Source of the DNA: Gammaproteobacteria bacterium
GTDB lineage: Bacteria; Pseudomonadota; Gammaproteobacteria; Arenicellales; JAJDZL01
NCBI GenBank assembly: GCA_022823625.1
Contig: JAJEHQ010000032.1
Location: forward strand, 1-63,653
Direction: 5' to 3'
Length of the DNA: 63,653 bases
A program made the translations under genes and the position numbers. Of this stretch, positions 53,530-61,708 are shown piece by piece (the stretch's first letter is position 1; each line of letters opens with the position of its first letter). Under the pieces are notes generated by a model that saw only the letters and a program-made list of their open reading frames with translations, did not search any database and was not told the DNA's origin.

Positions 53530-55863
53530 ATGGATACCATTGCACCGCAACGTCCCTTGCAAACAGCCACACACTGGGGAGCATACCTGCCTGTCCTTAA
53601 AGACGGAAATCTTGTAGAAATGCGAGGTGTCGACTATGATCCCGACCCTTCCAGAATTTCCGAAGGTTGGATAGATGCTTACAACCACCCAGTCAGAATC
53701 AGTCAGCCTGCCATTCGAAAAAGCTTCTATGAAAATGGATTTCAGGCAGACCCGTCAGGACGAGGCCGGGAACCTTTTGTTGCGGTTTCCTGGGAAACAG
53801 TAGAAAAAATTACAGCTGATGCGCTAAAGAAAATCAAAACCAACTACGGGAATGAAGCAATCTATGCCGGATCATACGGTTGGGCCAGTGCGGGCAAGTT
53901 TCACAATGCGCCTGCCCAGCTACATCGGTTTTTGAACCTGTTTGGTGGATTCACTTATTCGATTAATTCCTACAGTTTCGCCTCAGCGGAAGTGATTCTT
54001 CCACATGTGATGGGGAATTTTTTCATTTTGCTGGTTAACTGCACTGCCTGGCCATCCATCATAGAGAACACAGGTCTGTTCGTAGCCTTTGGTGGGCTGC
54101 CGCTTAAAAACACCCAGGTCGAATTTGGTGGCCACGCCCGACATGTACAAAAGAATTACACGCAGGAAGCCGCTGACGCCGGCGTGAAATTTGTCAGCGT
54201 CAGCCCGATACGCGATGACAGTCGCCCAGAATTAAATCCAACCTGGTTTCCAATTGTTCCCAATACCGATGTCGCACTGATGTTGGGTATTGCGTACACA
54301 TTACTGGAAAACGATCTACACGATCTCAAGTTTCTGAATCGGTATTGTGTAGGCTATGAGCGATTTGAGGCTTATCTTCTGGGTGAAACCGACCAGCAGC
54401 CCAAGACTGCAGCCTGGGCTTCATCGATATGTGGAATTTCAGAAGATGATATTCGTTCGCTTGCGATTGAGATAGCAGGCAACAGAACGTTGCTGACCGT
54501 CAGTTGGGCCCTGACGCGACAGGAGCACGGGGAGCATACCTACTGGATGGCAATTACACTGGCCGCCATGTTGGGACAGATTGGATTGCCAGGCGGAGGC
54601 GTTGGATTTGGGTATTCTTCCACCAACGGCGTCGGAAACCATATCGGCCGCCTCAGATGGGAGAACTATCCGGTTGGGAAAAACGCTCTATCAATGAAGA
54701 GTTTCATCCCGGTGGCAAGAATTTCCGACATGCTGCATAACCCGGGCAGCGACTTCACTTACAACGGCACCACGCATCAATATCCAAAAATCGAGTTAAT
54801 CTACTGGGCTGGTGGAAATCCATTTCATCACCACCAGGACCTCAATCGTTTGATTGAGGGCTGGCGCAAGCCAAAGTGCACAATTATTCATGATTGTTTC
54901 TGGACTGCTGCTGCCCAATACTCAGATATCGTATTGCCAGCAGCAACAATGCTTGAACGAAGTGATGTGTCCTCATCCCCAAGGGATTGCTATGCAGTGT
55001 ATATGGATCAGGTGTTGCCTAAATACGGACAGGCCAGAACCGACTACGAAATTTTTTCTGGCATTGCAAAGCGACTTGGTTTTGATGATGAGTTTACTGA
55101 AGGCAGAGATGAAAGCCAGTGGATTCGGTATTTGTTCGAACAAACTCGAGACCGTTGCATTTCTGAGGGGACTCCATTTCCTGAGTTTGATGATTTTGTG
55201 CAAGAAGGTCGTATGCAGGTTGACACACCTTCCAAACCTGGAGTCCTGCTGGAGCCTTTCCGAAACGATCCCGATGGTAAACCACTGAGAACACCCAGTG
55301 GGAAAATTGAAATTTTCTCTCAAAAAATCGATTCCTTCGGTTACGACGATTGTCCGGGGCATCCGACCTGGATGCCACCATCGGAATGGCTGGGTAAGGA
55401 GGGTATTGATGAAGACTGTCTGCACTTGATTTCCAATCAACCTACCCCACGATTACATTCTCAGTTAGATCACGGTGCGTATAGCCGCTCACACAAAATA
55501 AATGATCGTGAACCGCTCCGCATGAGTTCCAAAGATGCTGAAAAGAGAATGATTCGAGATGGTGATGCAGTAAGAGTGTACAACAATAGAGGCACGTTTT
55601 ACGCAACTGCCGTAGTAGATGACAACTTGAAAGAAGGTGTCATTCAAATTGCTACCGGAGCATGGCTAGACCCTGTAGACCCAAACGCGGATAAGCTTGT
55701 CTGTAAGCATGGAAATGCCAACATGGTGACTCATGATCGCGGAACGTCTGGCCTGGCACAAGGACCAGCTGCGATGTCCTGCCTTGTCAAAGTAGAAAGA
55801 ATTGCTGGTGAACTGCCATCCGTTACCGCATTTACTCCGCCTGAAATTATTTCGACAACCTAA
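53530..55863 (+). CDS. Cytoplasmic DMSO-reductase-family molybdopterin oxidoreductase (BisC/TorA-like)
   Basis: 777 residues from ATG 53530, preferred over an in-frame TTG 30 bases earlier. There is no Tat signal, unlike TorA/DorA, and the length equals biotin sulfoxide reductase (BisC). The Mo-ligating Ser region is INSYSFASAEVILPHVMGNF near residue 150-165. Further family motifs are HWGAYLPVLKDGNLVEMRG at the start, YWAGGNPFHHHQDLNRLIEGWRKP and NQPTPRLHSQLDHGAYSR. No Fe-S Cys motif at the N-terminus, as expected for this type III group. Reduces S- or N-oxides (biotin or methionine sulfoxide, TMAO, DMSO) in the cytoplasm. Confidence 0.9.
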   Translation: MDTIAPQRPLQTATHWGAYLPVLKDGNLVEMRGVDYDPDPSRISEGWIDAYNHPVRISQPAIRKSFYENGFQADPSGRGREPFVAVSWETVEKITADALKKIKTNYGNEAIYAGSYGWASAGKFHNAPAQLHRFLNLFGGFTYSINSYSFASAEVILPHVMGNFFILLVNCTAWPSIIENTGLFVAFGGLPLKNTQVEFGGHARHVQKNYTQEAADAGVKFVSVSPIRDDSRPELNPTWFPIVPNTDVALMLGIAYTLLENDLHDLKFLNRYCVGYERFEAYLLGETDQQPKTAAWASSICGISEDDIRSLAIEIAGNRTLLTVSWALTRQEHGEHTYWMAITLAAMLGQIGLPGGGVGFGYSSTNGVGNHIGRLRWENYPVGKNALSMKSFIPVARISDMLHNPGSDFTYNGTTHQYPKIELIYWAGGNPFHHHQDLNRLIEGWRKPKCTIIHDCFWTAAAQYSDIVLPAATMLERSDVSSSPRDCYAVYMDQVLPKYGQARTDYEIFSGIAKRLGFDDEFTEGRDESQWIRYLFEQTRDRCISEGTPFPEFDDFVQEGRMQVDTPSKPGVLLEPFRNDPDGKPLRTPSGKIEIFSQKIDSFGYDDCPGHPTWMPPSEWLGKEGIDEDCLHLISNQPTPRLHSQLDHGAYSRSHKINDREPLRMSSKDAEKRMIRDGDAVRVYNNRGTFYATAVVDDNLKEGVIQIATGAWLDPVDPNADKLVCKHGNANMVTHDRGTSGLAQGPAAMSCLVKVERIAGELPSVTAFTPPEIISTT

Positions 55864-56333
55864 AAGAGCCAGATTCAGCGGTATGGGAAGAATAGATGGT
55901 AACACATTAACAATTCCGAACTACTTTCTACCTGAATCAATCTTAGCCGACTAAGGCAGCCAATGACAATTCAGAGAAGTCAAGGCCAAGGCTCTTGGCA
56001 TTGGTTTTATCTGCAAAATCAATTTTGCCAACCCGCGGTAGTAGTCCACCTGTAGGTGGACTACTACAAATTGTGCGGAAGCGCATTTTTCAGGTTGCAA
56101 TTCTTAGTTAACGGCGCGCTTGATGCGGGCGGGTGTCCCATTCATCGCATGATACGCATCGCATTTACTGGATATGGTGTGTCACTGTTTATGGAATGGC
56201 AGTGTTGTTTTAACGGCCATTTTACAGCAGACGACAAATGTCACCAATAGATCGAAAATAAACCTGTATATCGAAAGGATTAAGATTATTATTCTTGAAA
56301 ATCATAAGTTAATTATTATAATATCATGGATAT
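55864..56333. other. Intergenic region with a strong hairpin
   Basis: 470 bases between the oxidoreductase and the ATPase gene. It contains the perfect hairpin at 56038-56067 and an AT-rich right end. No gene recognised; it marks the left border of the defence island. Confidence 0.4.
56038..56067. repeat. Perfect 13-bp hairpin
   Basis: GTAGTAGTCCACC at 56038-56050 and GGTGGACTACTAC at 56055-56067 are exact inverted copies around the loop TGTA. It is the strongest inverted repeat I noticed. There is no long T-run after it, so it could be a bidirectional terminator, a REP-like element or an end of a mobile segment. It lies at the border between core genes and the defence island. Confidence 0.75.
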
Positions 56334-57518
56334 ATGATTGAATCTAAAATTCCAAGAACATTTGCCATAGCTAGAGTGAACCGTTCGTTTCAGGTGCATC
56401 CTGCAGTAGCGGTTGTAGGCCCGCGCCAGAGTGGCAAGACAACTTTGGCAAGACTGTTTACGCACAATGACCCGCAGGTAAGTTTTTTTGATCTGGAAAA
56501 GTATACGGACCGTCGGTTAATGGACAATGCGGAGTCGATTTTATTGAACCTATCGGGTACTGTCGTGATTGACGAGATACAGCGCGTACCTGAGCTTTTC
56601 GAGGTGATGCGCGTTGTTATTGATAATCCAAAGTGCGACGCGCGGTTTCTGGTGCTCGGCAGTGTATCACCGACATTGATAAAAGGCGTATCCGAATCTC
56701 TGGCTGGTCGAATCGGAATTGAATACTTAAGTGGATTTTCCATTGACGAGGTTCCTGAAATTCATTGGCACACACTATGGTACAGGGGTAGTTTCCCAAG
56801 AAGCGTACTAGCTGGCGACGACGAACTGTCTGCAATTTGGCGAGAGAGTTTCGTAGAAACATTTTTAGAACGCGATGTGCCGCAATACGGAATTATGGTA
56901 CCGCCGGACACGCTGCGCCGATTCTGGACGATGCTCGCACACTACCATGGGCAGGTTTGGAATGGCGCAGAATTTGCCCGTGCCATCGGACAAAGTGAGA
57001 TTACGGCCAGACGCTACCTGGACATACTCAGTTCCGCGTTTATGGTCAGGGTGCTGGCTCCCTGGCATGAGAATCTGAAAAAACGTCAGGTCAAATCGCC
57101 CAAAATATACATCCGTGATTCTGGCATTGCGCATTCCTTGCTTGAACTCAATTCGCGCCGCGCTGTGTTAAGTCACCCAAAGGCTGGTGCTTCATTCGAA
57201 GGGTTGGTCATCGAACACATCATCAATCGGCTACGTTCTCGCAGTTGCTACTTTTGGGGGACTCATGGCGGCGCAGAACTCGATCTTTTGGTGATCGTCA
57301 ACGGAAAAAGATATGGATTCGAAATCAAGTACAGCGATTCGATTGGCACCACACGCTCAATGCGCTCTGCCATTCAGGACTTAAAACTTGAACACTTATG
57401 GATCGTCCATCCCGGTGCAGAAAATTATCAGTTAGATGAAACCATCTCAACAGTCTCATTCGAACGGATTACCACGCTGGTTGATTGTTTGAAACGGGGT
57501 GCAGGACGCCTGCAATAG
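56334..57518 (+). CDS. AAA ATPase with C-terminal DUF4143 domain
   Basis: 394 residues. Walker A VVGPRQSGKTTLARLF near residue 28, Walker B GTVVIDEIQRVPELFEVMR near 78, sensor motif FLVLGSVSPTLIKGVSESLAGRIG near 108, then the arm ILSSAFMVRVLAPWHENLKKRQVKSPKIYIRDSGIAHSLL near 245 and the DUF4143 nuclease-like end ELDLLVIVNGKRYGFEIKYSD (E...D...EIK) near 330. This family is widespread in mobile and defence regions; its function is not established. A decayed relative lies at 31396. The -10-rich AT stretch upstream suggests its own promoter. Confidence 0.9.
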   Translation: MIESKIPRTFAIARVNRSFQVHPAVAVVGPRQSGKTTLARLFTHNDPQVSFFDLEKYTDRRLMDNAESILLNLSGTVVIDEIQRVPELFEVMRVVIDNPKCDARFLVLGSVSPTLIKGVSESLAGRIGIEYLSGFSIDEVPEIHWHTLWYRGSFPRSVLAGDDELSAIWRESFVETFLERDVPQYGIMVPPDTLRRFWTMLAHYHGQVWNGAEFARAIGQSEITARRYLDILSSAFMVRVLAPWHENLKKRQVKSPKIYIRDSGIAHSLLELNSRRAVLSHPKAGASFEGLVIEHIINRLRSRSCYFWGTHGGAELDLLVIVNGKRYGFEIKYSDSIGTTRSMRSAIQDLKLEHLWIVHPGAENYQLDETISTVSFERITTLVDCLKRGAGRLQ

Positions 57519-57937
57519 ACCATCAAAGTTCTGCTGTCGGGAGATAAAGTTGCAATGAAATTCAAAAGTTTCGGAGATTCGACAATCCAGTTCAGTGAAC
57601 CTTGCCCCTCGGAAGTATGATCTGGGGGACGCCGAAGTCGAAAGTCATACGCAGACGGACTTGGTGGTTGAGCGTGATGTGAATTTCAGTGTCACCGCAG
57701 AAATGGACCCGGTTAATCCGAATAAATTGCTCTCACTGCCAGACCGCCTGTTCAAACCGCCCGAGCAGTTCCACTGATACGCAAATACCTAACGATCCGT
57801 ATTGATACAATCTAAAACCAAGTCTCAACGTAATCATGTATCCAATGCTTGACCAAATTGCACGAATGTTAGTTTGGCCAAAGAGTTGGGCATAAAGAAA
57901 TTTGTATCGTTTCAATTTATAACCGGAAGATATTGAA
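57519..57937. other. Spacer before the hsdM remnant
   Basis: About 420 bases. A 60-codon frame at 57595-57777 has no recognisable pattern. Otherwise nothing identified; probably degraded sequence and a promoter for the old restriction-modification locus. Confidence 0.3.
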
Positions 57938-58589
57938 TTGCCTGCAAAAGAACAACTCACCAGCAATCAAAGTCATTCTGCAAATTTGGTGCAAAGTGCT
58001 ACGATTGGCTTTAAAGCGGAATTGTGGAGCATCGCCGATACCCTAAGCGTTCAATGGATGCAGCTGAATATAAATATGTTGTGCTTAGCTTGTCGACTGC
58101 ATAGTCGCTCTGCCCGGTCAGTTGTTTTATACAAGCCAGATACCTGCTTGTTTGTGGTTTTTGGTGAGCGATCACGGCAACGGCAAGTATCGCGAGCGGC
58201 GCGATGAAGTTCTATTCATTGATGCCCGAGCGCTCGGCAACATGGTGAGCCGAATACATAGAGAGTCGTCGGAGAGTGAAATCCGCCGAATCGCAGATAC
58301 TTACCATGCTTGGCGAAACGAAGACATTTCTGACAACTACGAAAATATTCCAATATTCTGCAAAAGTGCAAATATGGAAGAAATCCGCAAGCATGGGCAC
58401 GTACTTACTTCTGAGCACCACGTTGGTGTGCCGCCAGAATAAGAGGACGGAGAGCCGTTTGAGGACAAAATGAAGCGGCTAGTCGCTCAATTGCTCGAAC
58501 AGCAAGAATAGCGGGTGAAGTTGGATGCTACTATCGCGCAAAACCTGAAGGAAATTGGATTCTGGAGTGGTAAGCAGAATGTCGAATGA
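57938..58589 (+). pseudogene. Broken hsdM with a roughly 1-kb internal deletion
   Basis: The left part encodes IGFKAELWSIADTL, then after a one-base loss [13 protein letters not shown], matching the N-terminus of the intact HsdM ([30 protein letters not shown]). At about 58090 the sequence jumps to [25 protein letters not shown], matching the C-terminal third of HsdM. About 325 codons, including both methyltransferase motifs, are missing. The rest carries stops at 58440-58442 and 58509-58511 but still reads as HsdM (EDGEPFEDKMKRLVAQLLEQQ, ATIAQNLKEIGFW). Nucleotide identity to the intact gene is only partial, so this is a diverged paralogue, not a recent copy. Confidence 0.85.
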
Positions 58590-58995
58590 CAAACCTGTGA
58601 TCGCACCTTTCGAACGGGCAATTAAGCGTCTTGAAGAAGGACTGGTGCGTTATCGGTCCGACACAACCGACACATTGGTTCGCGACGGTCTGATTCATCG
58701 CTTCAAGTTTACCTATGGACTTGGACACAAGATTCTGAAACGCCATCTCCAATATGCTTCAGCAAACCCAGAGCAGTTTAATCGGATGACATTTCAGGAC
58801 TTGATTCGCACGGCAAACGAACATGCACTGTTGCGCGGTGAATGGATTGATTGGCGCGATTTCCGAGAGATGCGCGCGAAAACCAATCATGCATACCAAG
58901 AGGAAATATCTCTCGACATAATTGAGAACCTGCCTCGCTTTATCGAAGAAGTAGTCTATCTTCGAGACAGACTGCGAGACGCATTGCGAAATTGA
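58579..58995 (+). CDS. HEPN domain protein (HepT-like) of the broken locus
   Basis: 138 residues from ATG 58579, overlapping the end of the hsdM remnant. Family pattern PFERAIKRLEEGLVRYRSDTTDTLVRDGLIHRFKFTYGLGHKILKRHL, with WIDWRDFREMRAKTNHAYQEE giving an intact RX4HXY motif (R..NHAY). The frame is complete and undamaged. One base separates its stop from the start of a frameshifted MNT gene, so this potential RNase toxin seems to have lost its own antitoxin. Not closely similar to the HEPN protein at 61292. Confidence 0.85.
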   Translation: MSNDKPVIAPFERAIKRLEEGLVRYRSDTTDTLVRDGLIHRFKFTYGLGHKILKRHLQYASANPEQFNRMTFQDLIRTANEHALLRGEWIDWRDFREMRAKTNHAYQEEISLDIIENLPRFIEEVVYLRDRLRDALRN

Positions 58996-58996
58996 G

Positions 58997-59365
58997 ATGG
59001 CGTTGCATCTTGATCTTCGTCCCAGTTAGGGGGTGAAATCCTGAATAAACGTGTGCCGGACAGAAAAGAATTGGCGTTCGGTTCTCGTGCAACCTGGACT
59101 GCAAAAGAGTATTCGGATCTTGATCTCACCATCCTCGACAGTGAACCCCTGCCTCTTTAATGTCATATCAACTCTGACTGAAAGATTTAGTGAATCCGAC
59201 TTATCCTTCAAGGTTGATTTCGTTGAATGGGTTCGGTTTGACGAGACTTTTCGCGACAAGGTCCGTCTTGAAGGGTTGGTGGTGAAAGCACCGGCACAGA
59301 AATCTGAGGCACTTGGTCAGACAGATACTGTCTACGAAATTGGAGGCTCGGAGTCTAGTAATTGA
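58997..59365 (+). pseudogene. Frameshifted MNT nucleotidyltransferase (antitoxin remnant)
   Basis: Pieces in different frames spell an MNT protein: MALHLDLRP at 58997, stop at once; then AFGSRATWTAKEYSDLDLTILDSEPLPL in another frame ending with TAA near 59158; then NVISTLTERFSESDLSFKVDFVEWVRFDETFRDKVRLEGLVV in a third frame to about 59365. GSR...DLD and the later KVDF are the active-site segments. At least two frameshifts and early stops. The fragment ends without a following hsdS, so the specificity gene of this locus is gone. Confidence 0.8.
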
Positions 59366-59578
59366 CGATTGCGTAGTATTGCTTCTGAATTCTACTTTGG
59401 CAAAAGAATCGTTTTGACTGGCGGACCGAAATGTCAATATGGATAAGCGGCTGAATTTCAGGTTAGTAAATCAATTGTCTGTTGCAAACTGTTTATTTTG
59501 TTGCAGTTCGAAACGCGATGCAACAATCCAGGTTTCAGATAAATACAATATTAGGGGATTCACTGCAAATCCAGTTCT

Positions 59579-61204
59579 ATGAGAAATAAAGGAATAAATT
59601 CAATTGCCACAGAAAAAATCCCAGAGCCATTAAAAAAAGAAAACGCAAAAATTGACCAAGCTGTCGACATTGGTTATGAAGCTGAATTGTGGAGTATGGC
59701 AGACACTTTACGCGGGTCAATGGATGCTGCTGAATACAAGCATGTCGTGCTCGGCTTGATTTTTTTGAAATACATTTCTGACGCATTCGAGGAACGCAAA
59801 GCAATAGTGAAAGCAGAAGCGGGAGACGACGCTGCAAACGACCGAGACGAATATACTGCAAAAAACATATTTTGGGTGCCGTCTGAAGCGCGCTGGCAAA
59901 AAATATCTGATCAAGCGAAACAGTCAGATATCGGTCAGGTTGTTGACAATGCCATGATTGCAATTGAGCGTGAAAACAAATTCATCAAGGATGTATTACC
60001 GAAAGACTATGCCAGGCCAGTAGTAGACACTGTGAGGCTGGGGCAACTCATTGACGTGATTAGCAATATTACGGTTGGTGATGCGGAAGCGCGCTCGAAA
60101 GATGTCCTTGGCCGGGTTTATGAATACTTTCTGTCCCAATTTGCCAGTGCGGAGGGTAAGAAAGGAGGTGAGTTTTATACGCCTGGATGCATCGTCAAAC
60201 TCTTGGTTGAGATGATTCAACCCTACAACGGGCGCGTCTATGACCCCTGTTGCGGTTCATCAGGAATGTTCGTTCAATCGATTGAGTTTATACACGCTCA
60301 TGCAAAAGGCGTCGCCAGCAACTCAAACTTGCCACCTGGAGCGAAGTCGGACATTTCGATATACGGACAGGAGTCGAACTATACAACATGGCGACTTGCG
60401 AGAATGAATCTTGCCATCCGGGGTATTGAGGGACAAATTGCACACGGTGACAGTTTTCACAACGACCGTCATCCAGACCTAAAGGCCGACTATATTCTGG
60501 CCAATCCGCCGTTCAATGTTTCTGATTGGGGAGAAGAACGTTTGGGTGGGGATAAACGCTGGCAATACGGTATTCCGCCGAAGGGCAATGCGAATTTTGC
60601 ATGGGTTCAGCATATGATTCATCACTTGGCTCCAAATGGTATCGCCGGCTTCGTTCTTGCGAATGGTTCTATGTCCTCCAGTCAATCGAAAGAAAAGGAA
60701 ATCAGAAAAAATATCGTTGAAGCAGGTTTGGTAGATTGCATGGTTGCTTTGCCGGGACAATTGTTTTATTCCACACAAATTCCTGCTTGTCTATGGTTTT
60801 TAGTGCGTAATCAGTCGAATCGCAAAACAAGAATAAGAAAAACATTGTTTATTGATGCTCGGAATCTTGGCCGAATGGTTGATCGCACTCATCGCGAGCT
60901 GACAGATGAAGAAATTGCGAAAATTGCGGGAACTTATCAAGAATGGAAAAAGACAAAAGCGACCAACTACGAAGATATACCAGGTTTCTGTAAATGTGTG
61001 GAAATTGAAGAAATACGCAAACATGATTATGTCTTGACACCTGGGCGCTATGTTGGAATGGAAATTGTTGAAGAGGATGATGAGCTGTTTGAAGAAAAGA
61101 TGGAACGACTGGTTGTGCAACTAGTGGAACAACAAAGAGAAGCAAGGGCATTGGATGAACAAATCACTGCCAATCTTAAACAGATTGGTTTTCTCAAAGA
61201 TTAA
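59579..61204 (+). CDS. hsdM: Type I restriction-modification DNA methyltransferase subunit HsdM
   Basis: 541 residues, full length. N-terminal helical domain [43 protein letters not shown]; AdoMet motif [16 protein letters not shown] near residue 220; target-base motif [18 protein letters not shown] near 307 (NPPF, N6-adenine); C-terminal [25 protein letters not shown] near 385 and a coiled tail ([26 protein letters not shown]). It methylates adenine at the sequence chosen by HsdS. It is separated by 87 bases from the HEPN gene. No hsdR lies in the window. Confidence 0.95.
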   Translation: MRNKGINSIATEKIPEPLKKENAKIDQAVDIGYEAELWSMADTLRGSMDAAEYKHVVLGLIFLKYISDAFEERKAIVKAEAGDDAANDRDEYTAKNIFWVPSEARWQKISDQAKQSDIGQVVDNAMIAIERENKFIKDVLPKDYARPVVDTVRLGQLIDVISNITVGDAEARSKDVLGRVYEYFLSQFASAEGKKGGEFYTPGCIVKLLVEMIQPYNGRVYDPCCGSSGMFVQSIEFIHAHAKGVASNSNLPPGAKSDISIYGQESNYTTWRLARMNLAIRGIEGQIAHGDSFHNDRHPDLKADYILANPPFNVSDWGEERLGGDKRWQYGIPPKGNANFAWVQHMIHHLAPNGIAGFVLANGSMSSSQSKEKEIRKNIVEAGLVDCMVALPGQLFYSTQIPACLWFLVRNQSNRKTRIRKTLFIDARNLGRMVDRTHRELTDEEIAKIAGTYQEWKKTKATNYEDIPGFCKCVEIEEIRKHDYVLTPGRYVGMEIVEEDDELFEEKMERLVVQLVEQQREARALDEQITANLKQIGFLKD

Positions 61205-61291
61205 TACCAACATCTCCGCGATTGGTTTTCAATGATTACGCTTGTGTTATATCGTAAGGGCAATAAACTTTAACTGATTCAAGCGTAAATC

Positions 61292-61708
61292 ATGGTTCAT
61301 TATGAGAAATTCCAAAAATCGCTTAAACGATTGCAGGATCAATATGTGAATTATCAAACTTTAGATCCGGATTACCCTGAAATCGTTCAAGAAGGAGTCA
61401 GAGAGTCGGTGATCCAACGTTTCGAGATTTGTTATGACACGCTCTGGAAAACGCTTCGAAAGTACCTGATTGAGGATTTAGGAATTCCCGAGATTCCAAA
61501 CAGCCCGAAGCCTATTTTCAGAATTGCTGACGAAAATAGTGTTCTTGAGTCTTCATTGGACCTTTGGTTTGATTATTCTAAAGCTCGAATAGATACATCA
61601 CATGACTATGACGGCGAAAAAGCAGATTCCTGTCTTAATTTGATTCCCTGTTTTATCGAAGATGCGATTACACTGTACCACAGAATGAGCGGCAAAAATT
61701 GGAAGTAA
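61292..61708 (+). CDS. HEPN domain protein (HI0074/HepT-like) inside the type I locus
   Basis: 138 residues, helical. YEKFQKSLKRLQDQYVNYQTLDPDYPEIVQEGVRESVIQRFEICYDTLWKTLRKYL matches the nucleotidyltransferase-substrate-binding HEPN family. WFDYSKARIDTSHDYDGEKA supplies RX4HXY (R..SHDY), so the putative RNase site is intact. Its stop overlaps by 10 bases the start of the MNT-HsdS gene. In known pairs the MNT partner AMPylates the Tyr of this motif. The gene is set between hsdM and hsdS, so its expression is tied to the restriction-modification operon. Confidence 0.88.
   Translation: MVHYEKFQKSLKRLQDQYVNYQTLDPDYPEIVQEGVRESVIQRFEICYDTLWKTLRKYLIEDLGIPEIPNSPKPIFRIADENSVLESSLDLWFDYSKARIDTSHDYDGEKADSCLNLIPCFIEDAITLYHRMSGKNWK

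Noticed and set aside
57595..57777. Small gene between the ATPase and the hsdM remnant
   Set aside because: Sixty codons with no family pattern, no ribosome site and a decayed setting; left as spacer.
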